In this document: positions 24,352-35,938 of the stretch, piece after piece | How the letters are laid out: the number at the start of each line of letters is the position of its first letter | How positions within the stretch are numbered: position 1 is the stretch's first letter | NCBI GenBank assembly: GCA_037355855.1 | Contig: CM074761.1 | Location: forward strand, 248,001-312,000 | Length of the DNA: 64,000 nucleotides | From: Pseudo-nitzschia pungens | Taxonomy: Eukaryota > Bacillariophyta > Bacillariophyceae > Bacillariales > Bacillariaceae | Reading direction: 5' to 3' | Translations under genes and position numbers: made by a program | Notes under the pieces: generated by a model | Databases searched by the model: none | The model's input: only the letters and a program-made list of their open reading frames with translations | Told to the model about the DNA's origin: nothing

Positions 24352-26359
24352 ATGGTGGAGAATCATCAACAGCGAGCGATGTTCCCCTCGTTGCCGCCGC
24401 ATTCGATTACTGTGGCGCAACACGAGATTCTCGAGCTTCGAAACTATCCTAATAATGCCGATACAATGGAGTCGCATTCTCGCCACGCGAGGCAAGTCCT
24501 GGAAGGTGGGTAAATTCAATGCGTCCGACTCGTTGCAACGATGGTTTGCCGTTCGTTCAGTGCACCGGGATTGAAACCTGGCTTTTCTAATCCAACGATC
24601 TCTATTACTTGGTTGCCCCGCGAAGACCTGAATCGCTCGATAACACCTCCCGAGCGGTGGCAAATCCTTCAGAAAGCATTGCACCTTTTTTCACACGACA
24701 ATGTCGAATTTCACGATTACGAGATAAGCTTGGGGTTGGATAAGGCTCTCTGTCTGAAACTCGGATACGTTGTCGTCACCACAAACAGTAATCATGTTTC
24801 AAAAGAGGTTACATTGATTTGTAAATGTTTGCTACAGATTTTCAAATGCTCGTCGACAAAACGATTGCGTTCCTTTCGTCATGTTGGAGTGACGGAATTA
24901 TTGCCGATACTTATACAGCTCTGGACGGGTATAATCAAATGCAAAGTAGAGACACAAAATCTTTCCCCAGAACATGACGAAGGACTCATTTCGATCATAC
25001 GGGTGGTGAGATTGTTCTCGAAATTAATTCCGGCAAAGTCGTTCCTGATCAACTATCTTCAGGGAGCATATCTGGATCATTTACTCCGAGACATGTTGAT
25101 ATGGATAGACGAACCTACCTCATCAATCATGTATTCCTCCGATGGAGTTCTGTGGGAAACCATAGGGCTTCTCAAGGATTTGACCTTCCGATCACAAACA
25201 GCTGACAAACAAATACTTTTGCGATTGAATGACGGGGTTCTTTTCCAAACTTTATCGATATGCTTTCAAAGGATAACAACATTACACCCCCGAATTCAGG
25301 AATGGTGCACCGCCGTGATATGGAATTTGGTTTTAGATCCTGTAATATGCCAGGATATTTTGTCGGGAAATGGTGCGAATGAAAACGATGGAAATACAAT
25401 TTTGGGAGGTCTTCTTGAAGCATTGATCCAAAATCCAACGACGAACACTCAGTCGGATTTCGCACTAAAAGTCAAACGCAACGCTACAAGCGCGATAGGG
25501 AATATTGTTTCGGATGCGCAAAACCACAATCTGCTCTTCCGAAGAATAAGTCCAGGTGTATCCCATGAATTAATTCCACGTTTGATGGATTTGGTTCTGA
25601 AAGACTCTGACTCCGTGATCCGAAGACGAGCCATGCGGACCATCAGATGTTTGGCGGGCTCGACGGACGAGGGAGCGAGAGCTCTTGTACAGCAGAAAAA
25701 TCTATCCTTGTTCTTGGTAGGCATCGCGTCAGAACCAACATCCGAAAACAATAAAGATAACGAAGACATGCAGATACAAGTGTGCCAAACCATTATTGCA
25801 CTGAAATCAACGATCAACAACGAAAATTCTTTCCGATTACAAAAGTGCCTTGTAGATCGAATCGAGACAGCAACATCTACCAAGATCGTCTCCGCGGCCA
25901 GTCTGTGTCTATCCGAATGCTTGGATTTTAACTCCATTCCGACAAAGTGTGCATAACTTTACGGATAGTTTTTGGACTTGTATCGAGAGGTCAACAACGG
26001 CGAGCTCGGAATGTCATTCCTCTGTCTCCAAGTTGCTCCTCGCGGTTGCTACAATGGAAAGGGAAACAGAGAACGATGCACGTCAGGAAATGAAACATGC
26101 AAGAAGTATTCTGACAAAAACGTCCATCATCAACACTCTCACTACAATACTTTTAGAACCTGAGTCCACCAAGGAAGGGTCGGGGAATGAAGCTCTCCAA
26201 GTGGTTCAAATTTTAGCTGGGAGGGAAATCAACAAGAGACCACTAGCTGAAAACGACAGGCTTTTGTCGGGTTTAGTGACTCTTTGTCTCACGCAACCCG
26301 ATGCACAAATCAAGGATTCGGCGAAAAGCGTGATAATGCTGTTGGTGCCCGAAATATGA
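24352..26359 (+). CDS. ARM/HEAT-like helical-repeat protein, 51-nt intron, one frame break
   Basis: A small 5' exon 24352-24509 (MVENHQQRAMF … RHARQVLEGG) joins 24561 onward across a 51-nt GT-AG intron (GG|GTAAAT … TTCAG|T). The splice restores a Gly codon and links into APGLKPGFSNP. The body is built of helical pairs with armadillo character, for example LIPRLMDLVLKDSDSVIRRR followed by AMRTIRCLAGSTDEGARALV. Similarity to importin-alpha-type ARM proteins is loose and no NLS-binding Trp/Asn array is obvious, so only the fold is assigned. The long frame stops at TAA 25954-25956. The +1 frame continues with plausible protein (NFTDSFWTCIERS … ILAGREINKRPL) to 26359. Removing one C from TTCC (25939-25940) gives NSIRQSVHNFTDSF and a ~655-residue product. 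Confidence 0.7.
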
Positions 26360-26473
26360 GGTGTCAATAGGGATGACGCCCATCACTGTTTAGGGCAATC
26401 TCCAATTATTTCAACGTTTCTTTTTCTATGAAACGGTTTCATTAGACTTACAGATAGATTCAATTCCCTTGTT

Positions 26474-26506
26474 CTTTATTTTATTTTATTTTATTTTATT
26501 TTATTA
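26474..26506. repeat. (TTTTA)n microsatellite
   Basis: Six TTTTA units in the 280-bp spacer where the ARM-like gene (+) and the Hsp104 gene (-) converge. The rest of the spacer is AT-rich 3' UTR with no gene. Confidence 0.9.
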
Positions 26507-26639
26507 TTATATTGATACAACACAAAAGGTGTTACTTGATCATGTTATAAACCAATCTTATTGATAGCATTGCTCTTGCCTCGTGCGACTCATTCGTAAC
26601 AACTTCATAGAGCGGAAAAAACAGGCATTAACGATATTT

Positions 26640-29402
26640 TTACTGAATCACCATTACATCCATATCGGACTCGTTGGTATCGTTCATTTCTAAATCGTCC
26701 TTGGTGTCGGTTTCATATTCCACATCACGCTCTACTCGATACTGCAGAAGGTGGCTGCTGCGAGATCTTTTGGGGTTCGGGCTGTCTTCGGGTTCCGTTT
26801 GTATGCCTTCGATGTGAACGATGGTGCCGCTCGACAGCTCGCCGCTGATGAGCATGCGACTCAGTGTCGTAACCACCGTAGACTCCAAATATCGCTCGAC
26901 CGGACGGGCACCAAAGCTGGGAGTATACGACGCCTCCAGGATGGCCTTGACTCCGCTCCTTTCCAGTTCGATCTTGATAGCCTTCGGTGCAAGGCGGCGC
27001 TTGATTCCCTTCATGGACTTTTGGAGAACTTTCTCGAGTTGGTCGGTGCCGAGGGAATTGAACATGACAATGGCCGAGAGACGATTGAGGAATTCCGGTG
27101 CAAACGAGTACCGGACTTTTTCCATCACATTGTTGTGTGCGGCCTCGATCTGGTGCTCCGGCGAATTCTCGGTGAGTCCCAGCAAGAATTCGGCCCCAAT
27201 GTTGCTGGTCAGGATGATCACCGTGTTGGTGAAATCAACGGTTCGTCCCTTGGAATCCGTGAGTCTTCCCTCGTCCAGCACCTGCAAGAGAATCGTCAGA
27301 ACCTTTGGGTGCGCCTTTTCCACCTCGTCCAGGAGAACCACCGTGTACGGTTTCTTTCGGACCGCTTCGGTCAGCTGCCCTCCCTCGTCGTGCCCGACGT
27401 ACCCCGGCGGCGCACCGATGAGTCTCGCGACGGAATGTTGTTCCTGGTATTCGCTCATGTCGATTCGAACTAGGTGGCGTTCGTCGCCGTCGTAGAGCTC
27501 GGAAAAGAGCGCCTTGCTCAGCTCGGTTTTTCCGACGCCGGTCGGACCCAAAAAGAGAAAGCTACCGGTGGGTTGATCCTCTCGCGCCAAACCGGCCTTG
27601 GAACGAAGGATCGCGTCGGTGACCTCCTTGATCGCCGGGTTCTGCCCGATGACCCTCTGTTGGAGTCGCTGGTCCAGCATCAGCAGTCGTTCCCGGTCCG
27701 TCTGGCTCAGCTTGGAAACCGGAATGCCCGTCCAACGAGAAATAACCCCCGCAATGTCTTCGGGAGTCACCACCTCGTCCATGATGCTGTCGTCGTCCTC
27801 GTTGTCAATGTTTCGGTTTGCCCTGCGCTCGGCCTCTTCCCGTTCGATCTTGGCTAGGTGAGATTTGAGATCCGGAATGGCACCGTATTTTAGGTCCGCC
27901 GCCTTTTCGTAGTCCCCGATGCGTTCGGCCTGCAAGCGTTTCGCCTCCAGAACCTCGAGCTTTTCCTTCACTTCCTTGAGTTCGTCGGCGCGACCGCGTT
28001 CCGCCTCCCACTTGGCGTTGAGTGGGGCGACCGCTTCCTTGAGATTGGAAATCTCCTGCCGGAGTTCCTTTTCGCGTTTCTTGGAGCTCTTGTCGTTCTC
28101 GCGCTTGAGCGCCGTTGCCTCGATCTCGAGCTGGAGTATCCGCCGCTCGAGCTGGTCGATCTGCTCGGGCCGGCTGTCCAGTGCCGTCCGCTTGGTGGCG
28201 GCCGCCTCGTCCATCAGATCGATGCTCTTGTCGGGATTGAATCGGTTGGTGATGTACTTGTTGGACAATTCGGCGGCGGCCACGAGTGAGGCATCGGCGA
28301 TGCGGACGCCGTGGTGCGCCTCGTACCGGCCCACCAGGCCGCGGAGCATCGAAACCGTGTTCTCGACGTTGGGCTCGAGGACCGTCACCTTTTGGAATCG
28401 GCGCTCAAAGGCCGAATCCTTCTCAATGTGCTTTCGGTACTCGTCGTTGGTAGTGGCGCCAATCATGCGGAGCTCACCCCGCGCCAGCATGGGCTTGAGA
28501 AGATTTGCGGCGTCCATCGCCCCGTCCGTCTTGCCGGCGCCGAGCACCAGATGGATCTCGTCGACAAAGACCACCATCTTTCCCTCGGCGCTCTTGACCT
28601 CGTCCAGGACGGCCCGCAGCCGCTCCTCAAATTCCCCCCGGTACTTGGCGCCCGCAACGAGGGCTCCAAAGTCCAGAGTGCGGAGGCTCACCCCCTTGAG
28701 GGTCTCGGGGACGTCGCCCTCCAGGATGCGCCTGGCCAGTCCCTCTACAACCGCCGTCTTTCCCGTGCCGGGCTCGCCGACCAGAACTGGATTGTTCTTG
28801 GTCCGTCTGGACAAAATCTGTACCACCCTGCGAATCTCCTCGTCCCGTCCAATCACCGGATCGAGCCGGCCTTCCTCCGCGGATTTCACCAGGTCTATGC
28901 CGTATTTTTGCAAGGCTTCGTATTGATCCTCGGCCGACGTCGAGGTTACTTTTCTTCCCCCCCGGATCTCGTCGATCGCCGCCCGGGCGGCTTTCTTGGT
29001 CAGACCGGATTCGGTCTCGAGGGCCCTCTGCACTTCTTTTTCGTCGAATTCCGCCATGAGCAAATGATCCAGCGCAATCAGGGCATCCCCGTTGGCCGCC
29101 GCGGCCTTTTTGGCCCGATTCAGGAGCTGCGCCAGGGCGTGGGACGGTCCGGCTTCGAGCGGTGCCGGCGACTGGGAGGGTCGCTTCAGCAGGAGTTTCT
29201 GCAGGTTTCTTCGCACAATTGTAACGTCCGGAGCACCGGGGGCCTTGGAGCAGACCCGGGCACCGATGGAATCGTCCCCGTCAAAGAGAACCACGGCCAG
29301 GTGCATGGGATCCGCCGTCGAGTGCCCGTTGTCCCGGGCCAAAGCTAGCGTGGTTTCGATTGCTTTGGACGTGGCATCTGTTAATGTTCGATTGTCCGAC
29401 AT
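26640..29402 (-). CDS. CLPB: Hsp100/ClpB disaggregase, cytosolic Hsp104 type
   Basis: An AAA+ disaggregase that threads aggregated proteins through a hexameric pore with Hsp70. It has 920 residues and no intron. Order: Clp N domain (1-150), AAA-1 with Walker A GEPGTGKT (209-216) and Walker B VVFVDEIH, pore loop [12 protein letters not shown], a coiled-coil middle domain (about 410-530) rich in Glu/Lys/Arg, AAA-2 with Walker A GPTGVGKT (619-626), Walker [14 protein letters not shown], the pore loop region GYVGHDEGG, and sensor 2 GARPVER. There is no presequence, so it is cytosolic/nuclear rather than plastid or mitochondrial ClpB. The C-terminus is a short acidic tail (about 30 residues) comparable in position to the acidic Hsp104 tail. 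It is divergent from the NSUN2 gene. Confidence 0.96.
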   Translation of the reverse strand: MSDNRTLTDATSKAIETTLALARDNGHSTADPMHLAVVLFDGDDSIGARVCSKAPGAPDVTIVRRNLQKLLLKRPSQSPAPLEAGPSHALAQLLNRAKKAAAANGDALIALDHLLMAEFDEKEVQRALETESGLTKKAARAAIDEIRGGRKVTSTSAEDQYEALQKYGIDLVKSAEEGRLDPVIGRDEEIRRVVQILSRRTKNNPVLVGEPGTGKTAVVEGLARRILEGDVPETLKGVSLRTLDFGALVAGAKYRGEFEERLRAVLDEVKSAEGKMVVFVDEIHLVLGAGKTDGAMDAANLLKPMLARGELRMIGATTNDEYRKHIEKDSAFERRFQKVTVLEPNVENTVSMLRGLVGRYEAHHGVRIADASLVAAAELSNKYITNRFNPDKSIDLMDEAAATKRTALDSRPEQIDQLERRILQLEIEATALKRENDKSSKKREKELRQEISNLKEAVAPLNAKWEAERGRADELKEVKEKLEVLEAKRLQAERIGDYEKAADLKYGAIPDLKSHLAKIEREEAERRANRNIDNEDDDSIMDEVVTPEDIAGVISRWTGIPVSKLSQTDRERLLMLDQRLQQRVIGQNPAIKEVTDAILRSKAGLAREDQPTGSFLFLGPTGVGKTELSKALFSELYDGDERHLVRIDMSEYQEQHSVARLIGAPPGYVGHDEGGQLTEAVRKKPYTVVLLDEVEKAHPKVLTILLQVLDEGRLTDSKGRTVDFTNTVIILTSNIGAEFLLGLTENSPEHQIEAAHNNVMEKVRYSFAPEFLNRLSAIVMFNSLGTDQLEKVLQKSMKGIKRRLAPKAIKIELERSGVKAILEASYTPSFGARPVERYLESTVVTTLSRMLISGELSSGTIVHIEGIQTEPEDSPNPKRSRSSHLLQYRVERDVEYETDTKDDLEMNDTNESDMDVMVIQ

Positions 29403-30223
29403 GGTGATGTTGTTTATTTATTGTATTGTATTGTATTGTATTGCACAAGTATTGTATTAGCGATGCTGCTGTTTTGGTGGTATGTTTTGAATGTTGTGTT
29501 CCAATGAATTGGGAATTTCGTTTTGTGAGATGGGTAGGGCAACTTGCCTTTATTTAGGACAGTCTATCAGTCGCGTCGTGTTCGTTAACTTGCTTTAGTC
29601 CTCGGAGTAAATTCGTGGACTTGCTCGGAGTTTACTCCTATGTTGTGGGACTGTCATGTTTCAATCGGACGTGTCAAAAATTTTCTTACACAGTCTTCGA
29701 AACTCGAAGAGTTCATCCACGACTGGAAACCGGCCCTCCCCCCCGCCTGCAAGTAGAATAATCTTACTTCGTACTACGTACGAAGTAAGGTTACGAAGTG
29801 TTACGTATCACTCGTATCAAATAACATATGTACATACTGTATTTATCTATTTATCCATAGTATCATAGCTATGGAAGATGGTCAGACGTTTTGGCTCTCA
29901 TGCCATCAATCGATCGTCTCGCAAAAATTCAAAAATGCCATCTTCTCGAAGAGTTTTATGATGATTCCCACACCCAACGATCTTCTTTCGTTCCCATCAT
30001 CTACCGATATCACCATCATTGCAGGGTTGTCGTTGGTCGTCACGCGTCACGCCGCTTTTCAACGATCAAGAATCATCCATACCGTAGTTACTCCTATTCG
30101 TGTTCCATCTGGGATACATCCAACCAAAACGGAACGAGCAATCCCATCACGCGATCGGATTGAATACACAAGAAATCCGAAAACCTACCTGCCTATCTAA
30201 ATCACATCCACAACAACAGAACC
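29403..30223. promoter_or_regulatory. Divergent spacer of Hsp104 and NSUN2 genes
   Basis: An 821-bp shared 5' region. It contains (TATTG)5 next to the Hsp104 start (about 29419-29443) and a strong hairpin at 29763-29789. A TTC/GAA-rich patch near 29693-29713 resembles a heat-shock element but its spacing is imperfect, so no site is called. Confidence 0.4.
29763..29789. repeat. Perfect 11-bp inverted repeat CTTACTTCGTA / TACGAAGTAAG
   Basis: The arms CTTACTTCGTA (29763-29773) and TACGAAGTAAG (29779-29789) are perfect complements with a 5-nt loop. The same arm sequence occurs in spacers near 23844-23872 and 46134-46179. Confidence 0.85.
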
Positions 30224-33034
30224 ATGGGTCGAAAATGGAGTCGCAAAAACAAGAACAAACACTCCGGGAAGGGAAAGGACCGCGACAGCAACAGCAACAA
30301 CAACAACAATAACAAAAAGAACAATCCCGACTGGGGAAAGGAACGAGATCCGTACTCGATCGTCCAGGCCGGAAATTTCCGCATGGAGGCCTTTTACGCG
30401 TACCAGGGCATCCACGATTGGCGCCTGTCGGCCGAGACGAACGACTTTGTGGCCTGCTCGACGGCGGAAGAAAAAGAGGCCGAGCGGCAGCGGTGGCTAA
30501 CGTCGCTGAAATCGAGTCTGCCGATTTCCTTTCGCATCGGAAACGACGTCGATCCGGACTTGAGGAACCAGCTGACGATCGAACTGGAAGACTTTGTCGG
30601 CAAAAAGATGAAGATCGAGGTGGAGCCCAAGGGAGGGAAGCGCCGTGAGATTCGCGAGCAGCAGTATCGAGAGATGGAGGAAGAGAAAAAGAAGAAACAG
30701 ATGGAAGAAGGGGAAGCGGAAGGCAACGGCGAAAAGGAACCGATCAGACGAAAAAGAAGAACGAAAACGAGGAAGATATTGGTGCGGCCGGAGCTGGAAA
30801 AGGAGGTCAAGTGGATCTCGGCCGCCGAGAAACTCACGTACATTCCGTACGCCTACCAGGTGAGCATCGACAAGCAGACGCTGCGCCGGAATTCGGCGCT
30901 CAAGCCCTTCCACGACTGGATCAAGATCCAGACCGAGGCCGGATTCGTCACGCGGCAGGAAGCCGTCTCCATGATCCCGCCCGTCGTGCTGGACCCAAAG
31001 CCCCACCACGTGGTGCTGGACATGGCGGCGGCTCCCGGATCCAAGACCTCGCAGCTTCTGGAAATCGTCAACCTTCCCACCGACGAGGACTGCCACGAAC
31101 CCAAGGGCTGCGTCGTGGCCAACGATTCCGACGTCAAGAGGGCCTACATGCTCACCCACCAGACGAGGCGCATCAACAGCCCGGCCATCTTCATCACCAG
31201 CTGCGACGCGCGGTTCTTTCCCCTTTTGCGAAACAGCACGGACGACGCCAAAAGCGACGATTCGCCAGAGGGCATCTTCGACCGGGTCCTCTGCGACGTC
31301 CCCTGCACGGGCGACGGAACGGCCCGCAAGAATCCCGGCATTTGGAAGTCCTGGACCGCTCTCAACGGATACGCGCTGCATCCTCTGCAGCTGGCCATTG
31401 CGCTGCGCGGGGCCCAGTCGACCAAGGTCGGCGGCTACCTGTGCTACTCGACGTGCTCGATGAATCCGATCGAGAACGAGGCGGTGGTGGCCGAATTGCT
31501 GCGGTCGTCGGAGGGGGCACTCGAGTTGGTCGATCGCAAGCCGGAACTGGACAACCTGCTGGCGCGGCCGGGCATGACGACCTGGAAGAACCTGGCCGAG
31601 TCCAAGAGCGCACGAGAACTGAAGAACCACAAAAAGAAGAACAATCCCAAGATGATTGCCAGGCGAAAGGAGTGGGAGGAGAAGAACAAAAAGAAGGAAT
31701 CCGAGGGAGAAGGAGAAGCATCCAATGCCGCTGCAGCAGAAGAGAGCGACGAGAAAGTGAACAAGAACGAAACCACCGAGACCGCTCCGATGGAGGTGAC
31801 GGGAGAGAATCCAACGGTGGAACCAACAGCACCGGTGATCACGAACAAAACCGAATTCAAACCGACCTCGATCGACGACGGCGAAGAACTCAAGAAAATG
31901 CTCGAAGCGGCCGGCGTATCCGAGTATTCGTCGCACGACGAGGTTCCCGCTCTGATGCGCAAAAGAATTCGGGCCTCGTGCTTTCCACCAACTCCCGAAG
32001 AGATATCCAAGTTCCATCTGGAGCGTTGCATGCGCATCCTGCCACAGGACATGAACACCGGGGGCTTCTTTGTGGCGCTCTTGAAAAAGGTTGCGCCACT
32101 GAATGCCAGAGCACGAAAACGGTTTGAGAATCTAGAAAAGGACATTGACACTTCTGCCGATGGAGAAACCAATAATGATGCCGATGGCAAAGACAAAAAA
32201 GACGACGACAACAATGACGACGAGGGTGACAGCGAGCCAAAAACAAAGAAGGTGCGTGTCGACGATGCTTCGGAAGAAAAGGCTTCGCAAGACGTCGAAA
32301 TGGAGGACAAAGCGAAAGAAACATCGTCTGGGGAGAATGCAACCGAGGACGCCAAGGAAGAGAACACCGACAAGGACGGGAAAGGCAAGGGAAAGAAGGA
32401 CGGGAAGGGCAAGTCTACGCCCGGAAACGACGACTTTCTCCCCGTTCCGGAAAACATCTTTCAGCCATTGAAAGAATTTTACGGCCTCGACGACGAAAGC
32501 TTCGAGGAAAGCAATTTCATGATCCGCGCCGGTGGCGATGGCAAGGTCCTGTATTTTGTTTCGAAAACGATCCGGAAGCTGCTGATCGATCGTGGAATCC
32601 AGGACAAACTCAACGTCATCAATTCCGGGTTGAAGGGCTTTACGCGAAACAACAAGGAGTGTGTCGTAAACTACCGGGTTGCGCAAGAAGGCGTTCACTT
32701 TGTGGCACCGCACATGAAAAAGAGAAAAATCGCGGCCAACCTGAAAGACTTTGAATTGTGCCTGAGCGGACCAACCGTTCAGATCAAGGATTTTTCGGAA
32801 GAATTTGCAGCAAAGGTTCGGGAACTGTCCATGGGATCCTTCGTAGTTACTCTGGAGGGGTATGAGAACGATTACATCAAAAAGTTGATGATCGTTTTGT
32901 GGAAATGCAGAGGTGATGCGGTCAACTATCTGGTGAACCAAACAGAAATCGATGGAATCAGAAGCAAGCTTCGAGCTATCTCGAAGGTTAATGAATCTGG
33001 AAAAGACGAATCTACGGCAGCAATGGAAAGCTAG
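30224..33034 (+). CDS. TRM4: tRNA (cytosine-5-)-methyltransferase, NSUN2/Trm4 family
   Basis: A SAM-dependent RNA m5C methyltransferase acting on tRNAs, probably nuclear. It has 936 residues and a single exon. A basic N-terminus (KWSRKNKNKHSGKGKDRD) is followed by the family N domain (FRMEAFYAYQGIHDW), then the SAM site LDMAAAPGSKTSQLLE, motif IV DVPCTGDGT with Cys361 and motif VI CYSTCSMNP with the nucleophile Cys411. The two-cysteine arrangement is that of the RCMT family. An acidic/basic low-complexity insert (about 475-545) and a second one (about 640-740, rich in Asp/Lys/Glu) flank a conserved block CFPPTPEEISKFHLERCMRI. The C-terminal domain matches Trm4/NSUN2 rather than Nop2. The frame is fully intact over 2.8 kb. 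Confidence 0.94.
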   Translation: MGRKWSRKNKNKHSGKGKDRDSNSNNNNNNKKNNPDWGKERDPYSIVQAGNFRMEAFYAYQGIHDWRLSAETNDFVACSTAEEKEAERQRWLTSLKSSLPISFRIGNDVDPDLRNQLTIELEDFVGKKMKIEVEPKGGKRREIREQQYREMEEEKKKKQMEEGEAEGNGEKEPIRRKRRTKTRKILVRPELEKEVKWISAAEKLTYIPYAYQVSIDKQTLRRNSALKPFHDWIKIQTEAGFVTRQEAVSMIPPVVLDPKPHHVVLDMAAAPGSKTSQLLEIVNLPTDEDCHEPKGCVVANDSDVKRAYMLTHQTRRINSPAIFITSCDARFFPLLRNSTDDAKSDDSPEGIFDRVLCDVPCTGDGTARKNPGIWKSWTALNGYALHPLQLAIALRGAQSTKVGGYLCYSTCSMNPIENEAVVAELLRSSEGALELVDRKPELDNLLARPGMTTWKNLAESKSARELKNHKKKNNPKMIARRKEWEEKNKKKESEGEGEASNAAAAEESDEKVNKNETTETAPMEVTGENPTVEPTAPVITNKTEFKPTSIDDGEELKKMLEAAGVSEYSSHDEVPALMRKRIRASCFPPTPEEISKFHLERCMRILPQDMNTGGFFVALLKKVAPLNARARKRFENLEKDIDTSADGETNNDADGKDKKDDDNNDDEGDSEPKTKKVRVDDASEEKASQDVEMEDKAKETSSGENATEDAKEENTDKDGKGKGKKDGKGKSTPGNDDFLPVPENIFQPLKEFYGLDDESFEESNFMIRAGGDGKVLYFVSKTIRKLLIDRGIQDKLNVINSGLKGFTRNNKECVVNYRVAQEGVHFVAPHMKKRKIAANLKDFELCLSGPTVQIKDFSEEFAAKVRELSMGSFVVTLEGYENDYIKKLMIVLWKCRGDAVNYLVNQTEIDGIRSKLRAISKVNESGKDESTAAMES

Positions 33035-34504
33035 GAGTTGCACGGTAAAGAAAAACCTTACCATCAGTGCATATCAATCAAAAAACTAAGACCGATCAAT
33101 AGTACAGGGGGGTTTTTCTTACATTTTTTAGACGCTCTGATTCTTTGAACATTGAAGCGCTTCGTGTTTTCAAAAGGCTAAAATCTAATGGGCACATGTG
33201 ACATTGTGCGGTTGTAGCACGTTTTGATTGATTGGTTTTGGGTACATCACGTTCAGCCTTGAGCAAGGCCGAGAAGAATTTTCATAATAGTTTCATGCCT
33301 GTTGTGACCTTGCATAGTCAAATCTATTTTTACCCTGGGTTGTATCTCCTGAACGAAATGCAATGTGTGATGCATTATTGTTTCATAGCCACAACGCGTT
33401 TTGGATTCTCATATGTGGTGTGACCCCGTGTACTGACCAAGAATGTTGGTGCACACTCATCATTAGCAGGGATGCCTCTGCACACCAGTATGATAGTAGT
33501 ACAACTACAACTACAACTACAACTAACTACTACTGGTGGTAGCATCATTCTTGTACCAAACTCTTGGCCGCATTTTGTCCTTGTGTATTGCTGAATGCAA
33601 ATTTTGTAGTCACATCTACTTTATGGGCCAACTAATGCAATCAATATCTGGATTACTTGTAGAGGGTTTATTTATGTTGTAATATTATAATGATGTCATG
33701 TTATGGTCAGTTGCTGATAAAAAATGAAGTAAGTTAACTGCATTTTTGATGGGTGTTGACTAATTTTGTCATTATTGCTATGCATTTAGCACCTGAAACA
33801 CTAATTCTGTTCTTGATTCTCAGTTTGTGGTCGGAGTAGCCTTGAACATGAGTGACAAATTGGATCTGAAAATACAAATAAATAGAACGGGTACAAGATT
33901 TACCGCCATCGACAACGGCTTCCGCATGGATATGCAAATCTCGGAAGATATCATTTTTTACGGAACGTATCCGTTGAAAGCGGGATTACGAATTGATTGC
34001 CGAACATGCTTGCAATTAGTATCTGTAGTGTCCGAAAGATGAATCAGTCCCATAATTTTCCCGCCGTCTCACTGGGAGTGTTGTACCGTTGTGGTGCGCC
34101 ATTTGAGTGGTTCGGAAAACATTCTTCTACTTTTTTCAAAAGTGTTTTCACCTCGATTAATATTACTTATGACATTGTATCAGAATAAATCACGCTTCCG
34201 TGCGCAGATCCTCTCACGCGAACACTGTACTTAGAATCACATCTTGGTGCACGCGCCTTGCACATCGGTTCAGATTTGCCTGGCGTCTGAGAACGCCAAA
34301 ATTTTGAAAAATTGGCTCCCCACAGAAGCACACAATCCTAATTAAATTTGGCCATGGAATACTATCGCTTTTCCAACAGAAAAGGGATGTTAGATTATTA
34401 AACTGCCGTTGAAGACGACCACAGAATACGAAGTATTCTTCTCACAGTGAAATCTACGGTACGGTACATCTCAAAAGTTCGAAAATCTTTTCGTATTGGA
34501 GGAG
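33035..34504. other. 1.5-kb intergenic spacer
   Basis: No gene is supported. It contains an ACAACT microsatellite near 33499-33523. A 71-codon open stretch at 33827-34042 has protein-like composition but no family match and no visible splice partner, so it is not annotated. Confidence 0.35.
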
Positions 34505-35938
34505 ATGGAATCGGAGAACACAAACGTCGAAACAACCCCGGGGAATGGCACGGACTGTGCGAAGCCTAAAAACCTCGAAAGCACCGCTTTGACAATGAGT
34601 GACGCCGCCCCCGATGATCTGGTGCTGAGCACCGATCCTGCTATTGATCCAGTCGATGATAAAGCTGCGATGAAGTCCACGGACATGGCCATGGACTCGG
34701 ATGCGAACGCCATCAAGATCGAAGGACTGCCGATTGTGGAGGCCTCCGATGAGGGAACAGATGACGATATTACTCTCGAGCACGACGAGGTTGGCCTGAA
34801 CCCAATCGAAGACGCCGGTGTGATGGAGGAAATCTCGAGGGGACAGAACACCAACTGTTGTGAAGAAGGTGTACAGTGTTGCCTCTTGCACTCGCCTGAT
34901 GCGGAGGATGTGGTTGAACAGTTGTTGTGCAGAGCCGACAGAACGCTCTGCACGTGTGAGGTTACCGACTGGATGGAACAAACAACCGGTTATGCATTGT
35001 GTGGTGACAAGGAGAACGTTGTTGAGTTGGTAAGTGATGCTGATGATGACGAAACCAAAAGCATGGAGGAAACCCTGAGCGTGGCGGAGGAAAGTCTGGT
35101 TGGCAACGATGATGTTGTGAGCACTGTGACCGATAATACGCCTGTTACGCCAAATCAGACTAGAAATTCCTTGATTGACGAACACGTGCCACCCATCGAG
35201 TCAGATGATGCTAGCACTGCTAGCACGGCAAGCACAGCTTCGGCTAGCAAGTCCAAGAAAAAGAAATTCTTCCGTTGGAAACTCAAGAAGAACCGAAACG
35301 GGGAGATAAATACAGACAGGGCCATTGAGCCCGTTGAAGGGAATGAGGAAGAAACCCAAGAGGATGGAAATGGCAGCAAATGTGATGTCGTCCCTGCTGT
35401 CCTTCCACCAGTGGTAACTTCTGCGAATAGCACCGCATCCGAGAAAGAAACGGAATCGAACAAGACAGCTTCGACCAATGGTGACCAATCAGTGGAAGAA
35501 GAAAGTCCAGGTTGTGTTGCATTGACAAAAATTCCGTCCGAGATTCAAGGGATCGATCGTGAGATTCCCTGTTCGGACGATACGGCTTCCGAGCCTGGAT
35601 TTGAGAATGCAGATCACCAGGATGATCAACCCGAGCACGAGCTATCGACACTTCAAAAGATGGGTTCTTTTGATTCGTTGTCGAAGCATTCGGAGGAAGA
35701 GGAGCTAGAAAGTGGCTTCGAATGTGTCCTTCAACGGAAGATTGTTCCGAAGAAAAAGACAGCACCAGAGGAGGAAGAAACTACAAGACGGTCGGTCGTG
35801 ACACCATCGCCCGAAAAGAAGGGGAAGAAGTCTTCAGTAGCGCGACTGGCTAGACTCTCGAGGAAAATGACATTCGGTCGATCCCCGGTCCCTGTCATAC
35901 GTACCCGCTCCAGTGGGAGTATCTTCGTTGAATGTTAA
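34505..35938 (+). CDS. Acidic, Ser/Thr-rich protein of unknown function
   Basis: 477 residues, single exon. The first ATG of the long frame is at 34505. The N-terminal ~230 residues are strongly acidic (many Asp/Glu) with a Cys-containing patch (NCCEEGVQCCLLHSPDAEDV … LCRADRTLCTCEVTDW). There follow a Ser/Thr/Ala stretch (DDASTASTASTASASKS), a basic cluster KKKKFFRWKLKKNRNG, another acidic section, and a basic C-terminal tail with KKSSVARLARLSRKMTFGRS that could be a membrane-binding or nuclear-targeting segment. No signal peptide, transmembrane segment or known domain is seen. Coding status rests on frame length, composition and the absence of competing frames; I do not recognise the family. 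Confidence 0.7.
   Translation: MESENTNVETTPGNGTDCAKPKNLESTALTMSDAAPDDLVLSTDPAIDPVDDKAAMKSTDMAMDSDANAIKIEGLPIVEASDEGTDDDITLEHDEVGLNPIEDAGVMEEISRGQNTNCCEEGVQCCLLHSPDAEDVVEQLLCRADRTLCTCEVTDWMEQTTGYALCGDKENVVELVSDADDDETKSMEETLSVAEESLVGNDDVVSTVTDNTPVTPNQTRNSLIDEHVPPIESDDASTASTASTASASKSKKKKFFRWKLKKNRNGEINTDRAIEPVEGNEEETQEDGNGSKCDVVPAVLPPVVTSANSTASEKETESNKTASTNGDQSVEEESPGCVALTKIPSEIQGIDREIPCSDDTASEPGFENADHQDDQPEHELSTLQKMGSFDSLSKHSEEEELESGFECVLQRKIVPKKKTAPEEEETTRRSVVTPSPEKKGKKSSVARLARLSRKMTFGRSPVPVIRTRSSGSIFVEC

Noticed and set aside
27919..29348. Two plus-strand frames of about 340 codons antisense to Hsp104
   Set aside because: Shadows of a complete AAA+ gene; no independent start context or motifs.
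29690..29716. Heat-shock element upstream of Hsp104
   Set aside because: TTC and GAA triplets are present (TTCGAAACTCGAAGAGTTC), but the spacing does not follow nGAAnnTTCn, so it is not annotated.
30497..32017. 506-codon minus-strand frame and a 438-codon plus-strand alternate frame over NSUN2
   Set aside because: Both are shadows of a gene with complete RCMT catalytic motifs in the annotated frame.
33827..34042. 71-codon plus-strand frame with protein-like composition
   Set aside because: Starts without a good ATG context, has no family match, and no splice partner could be found.
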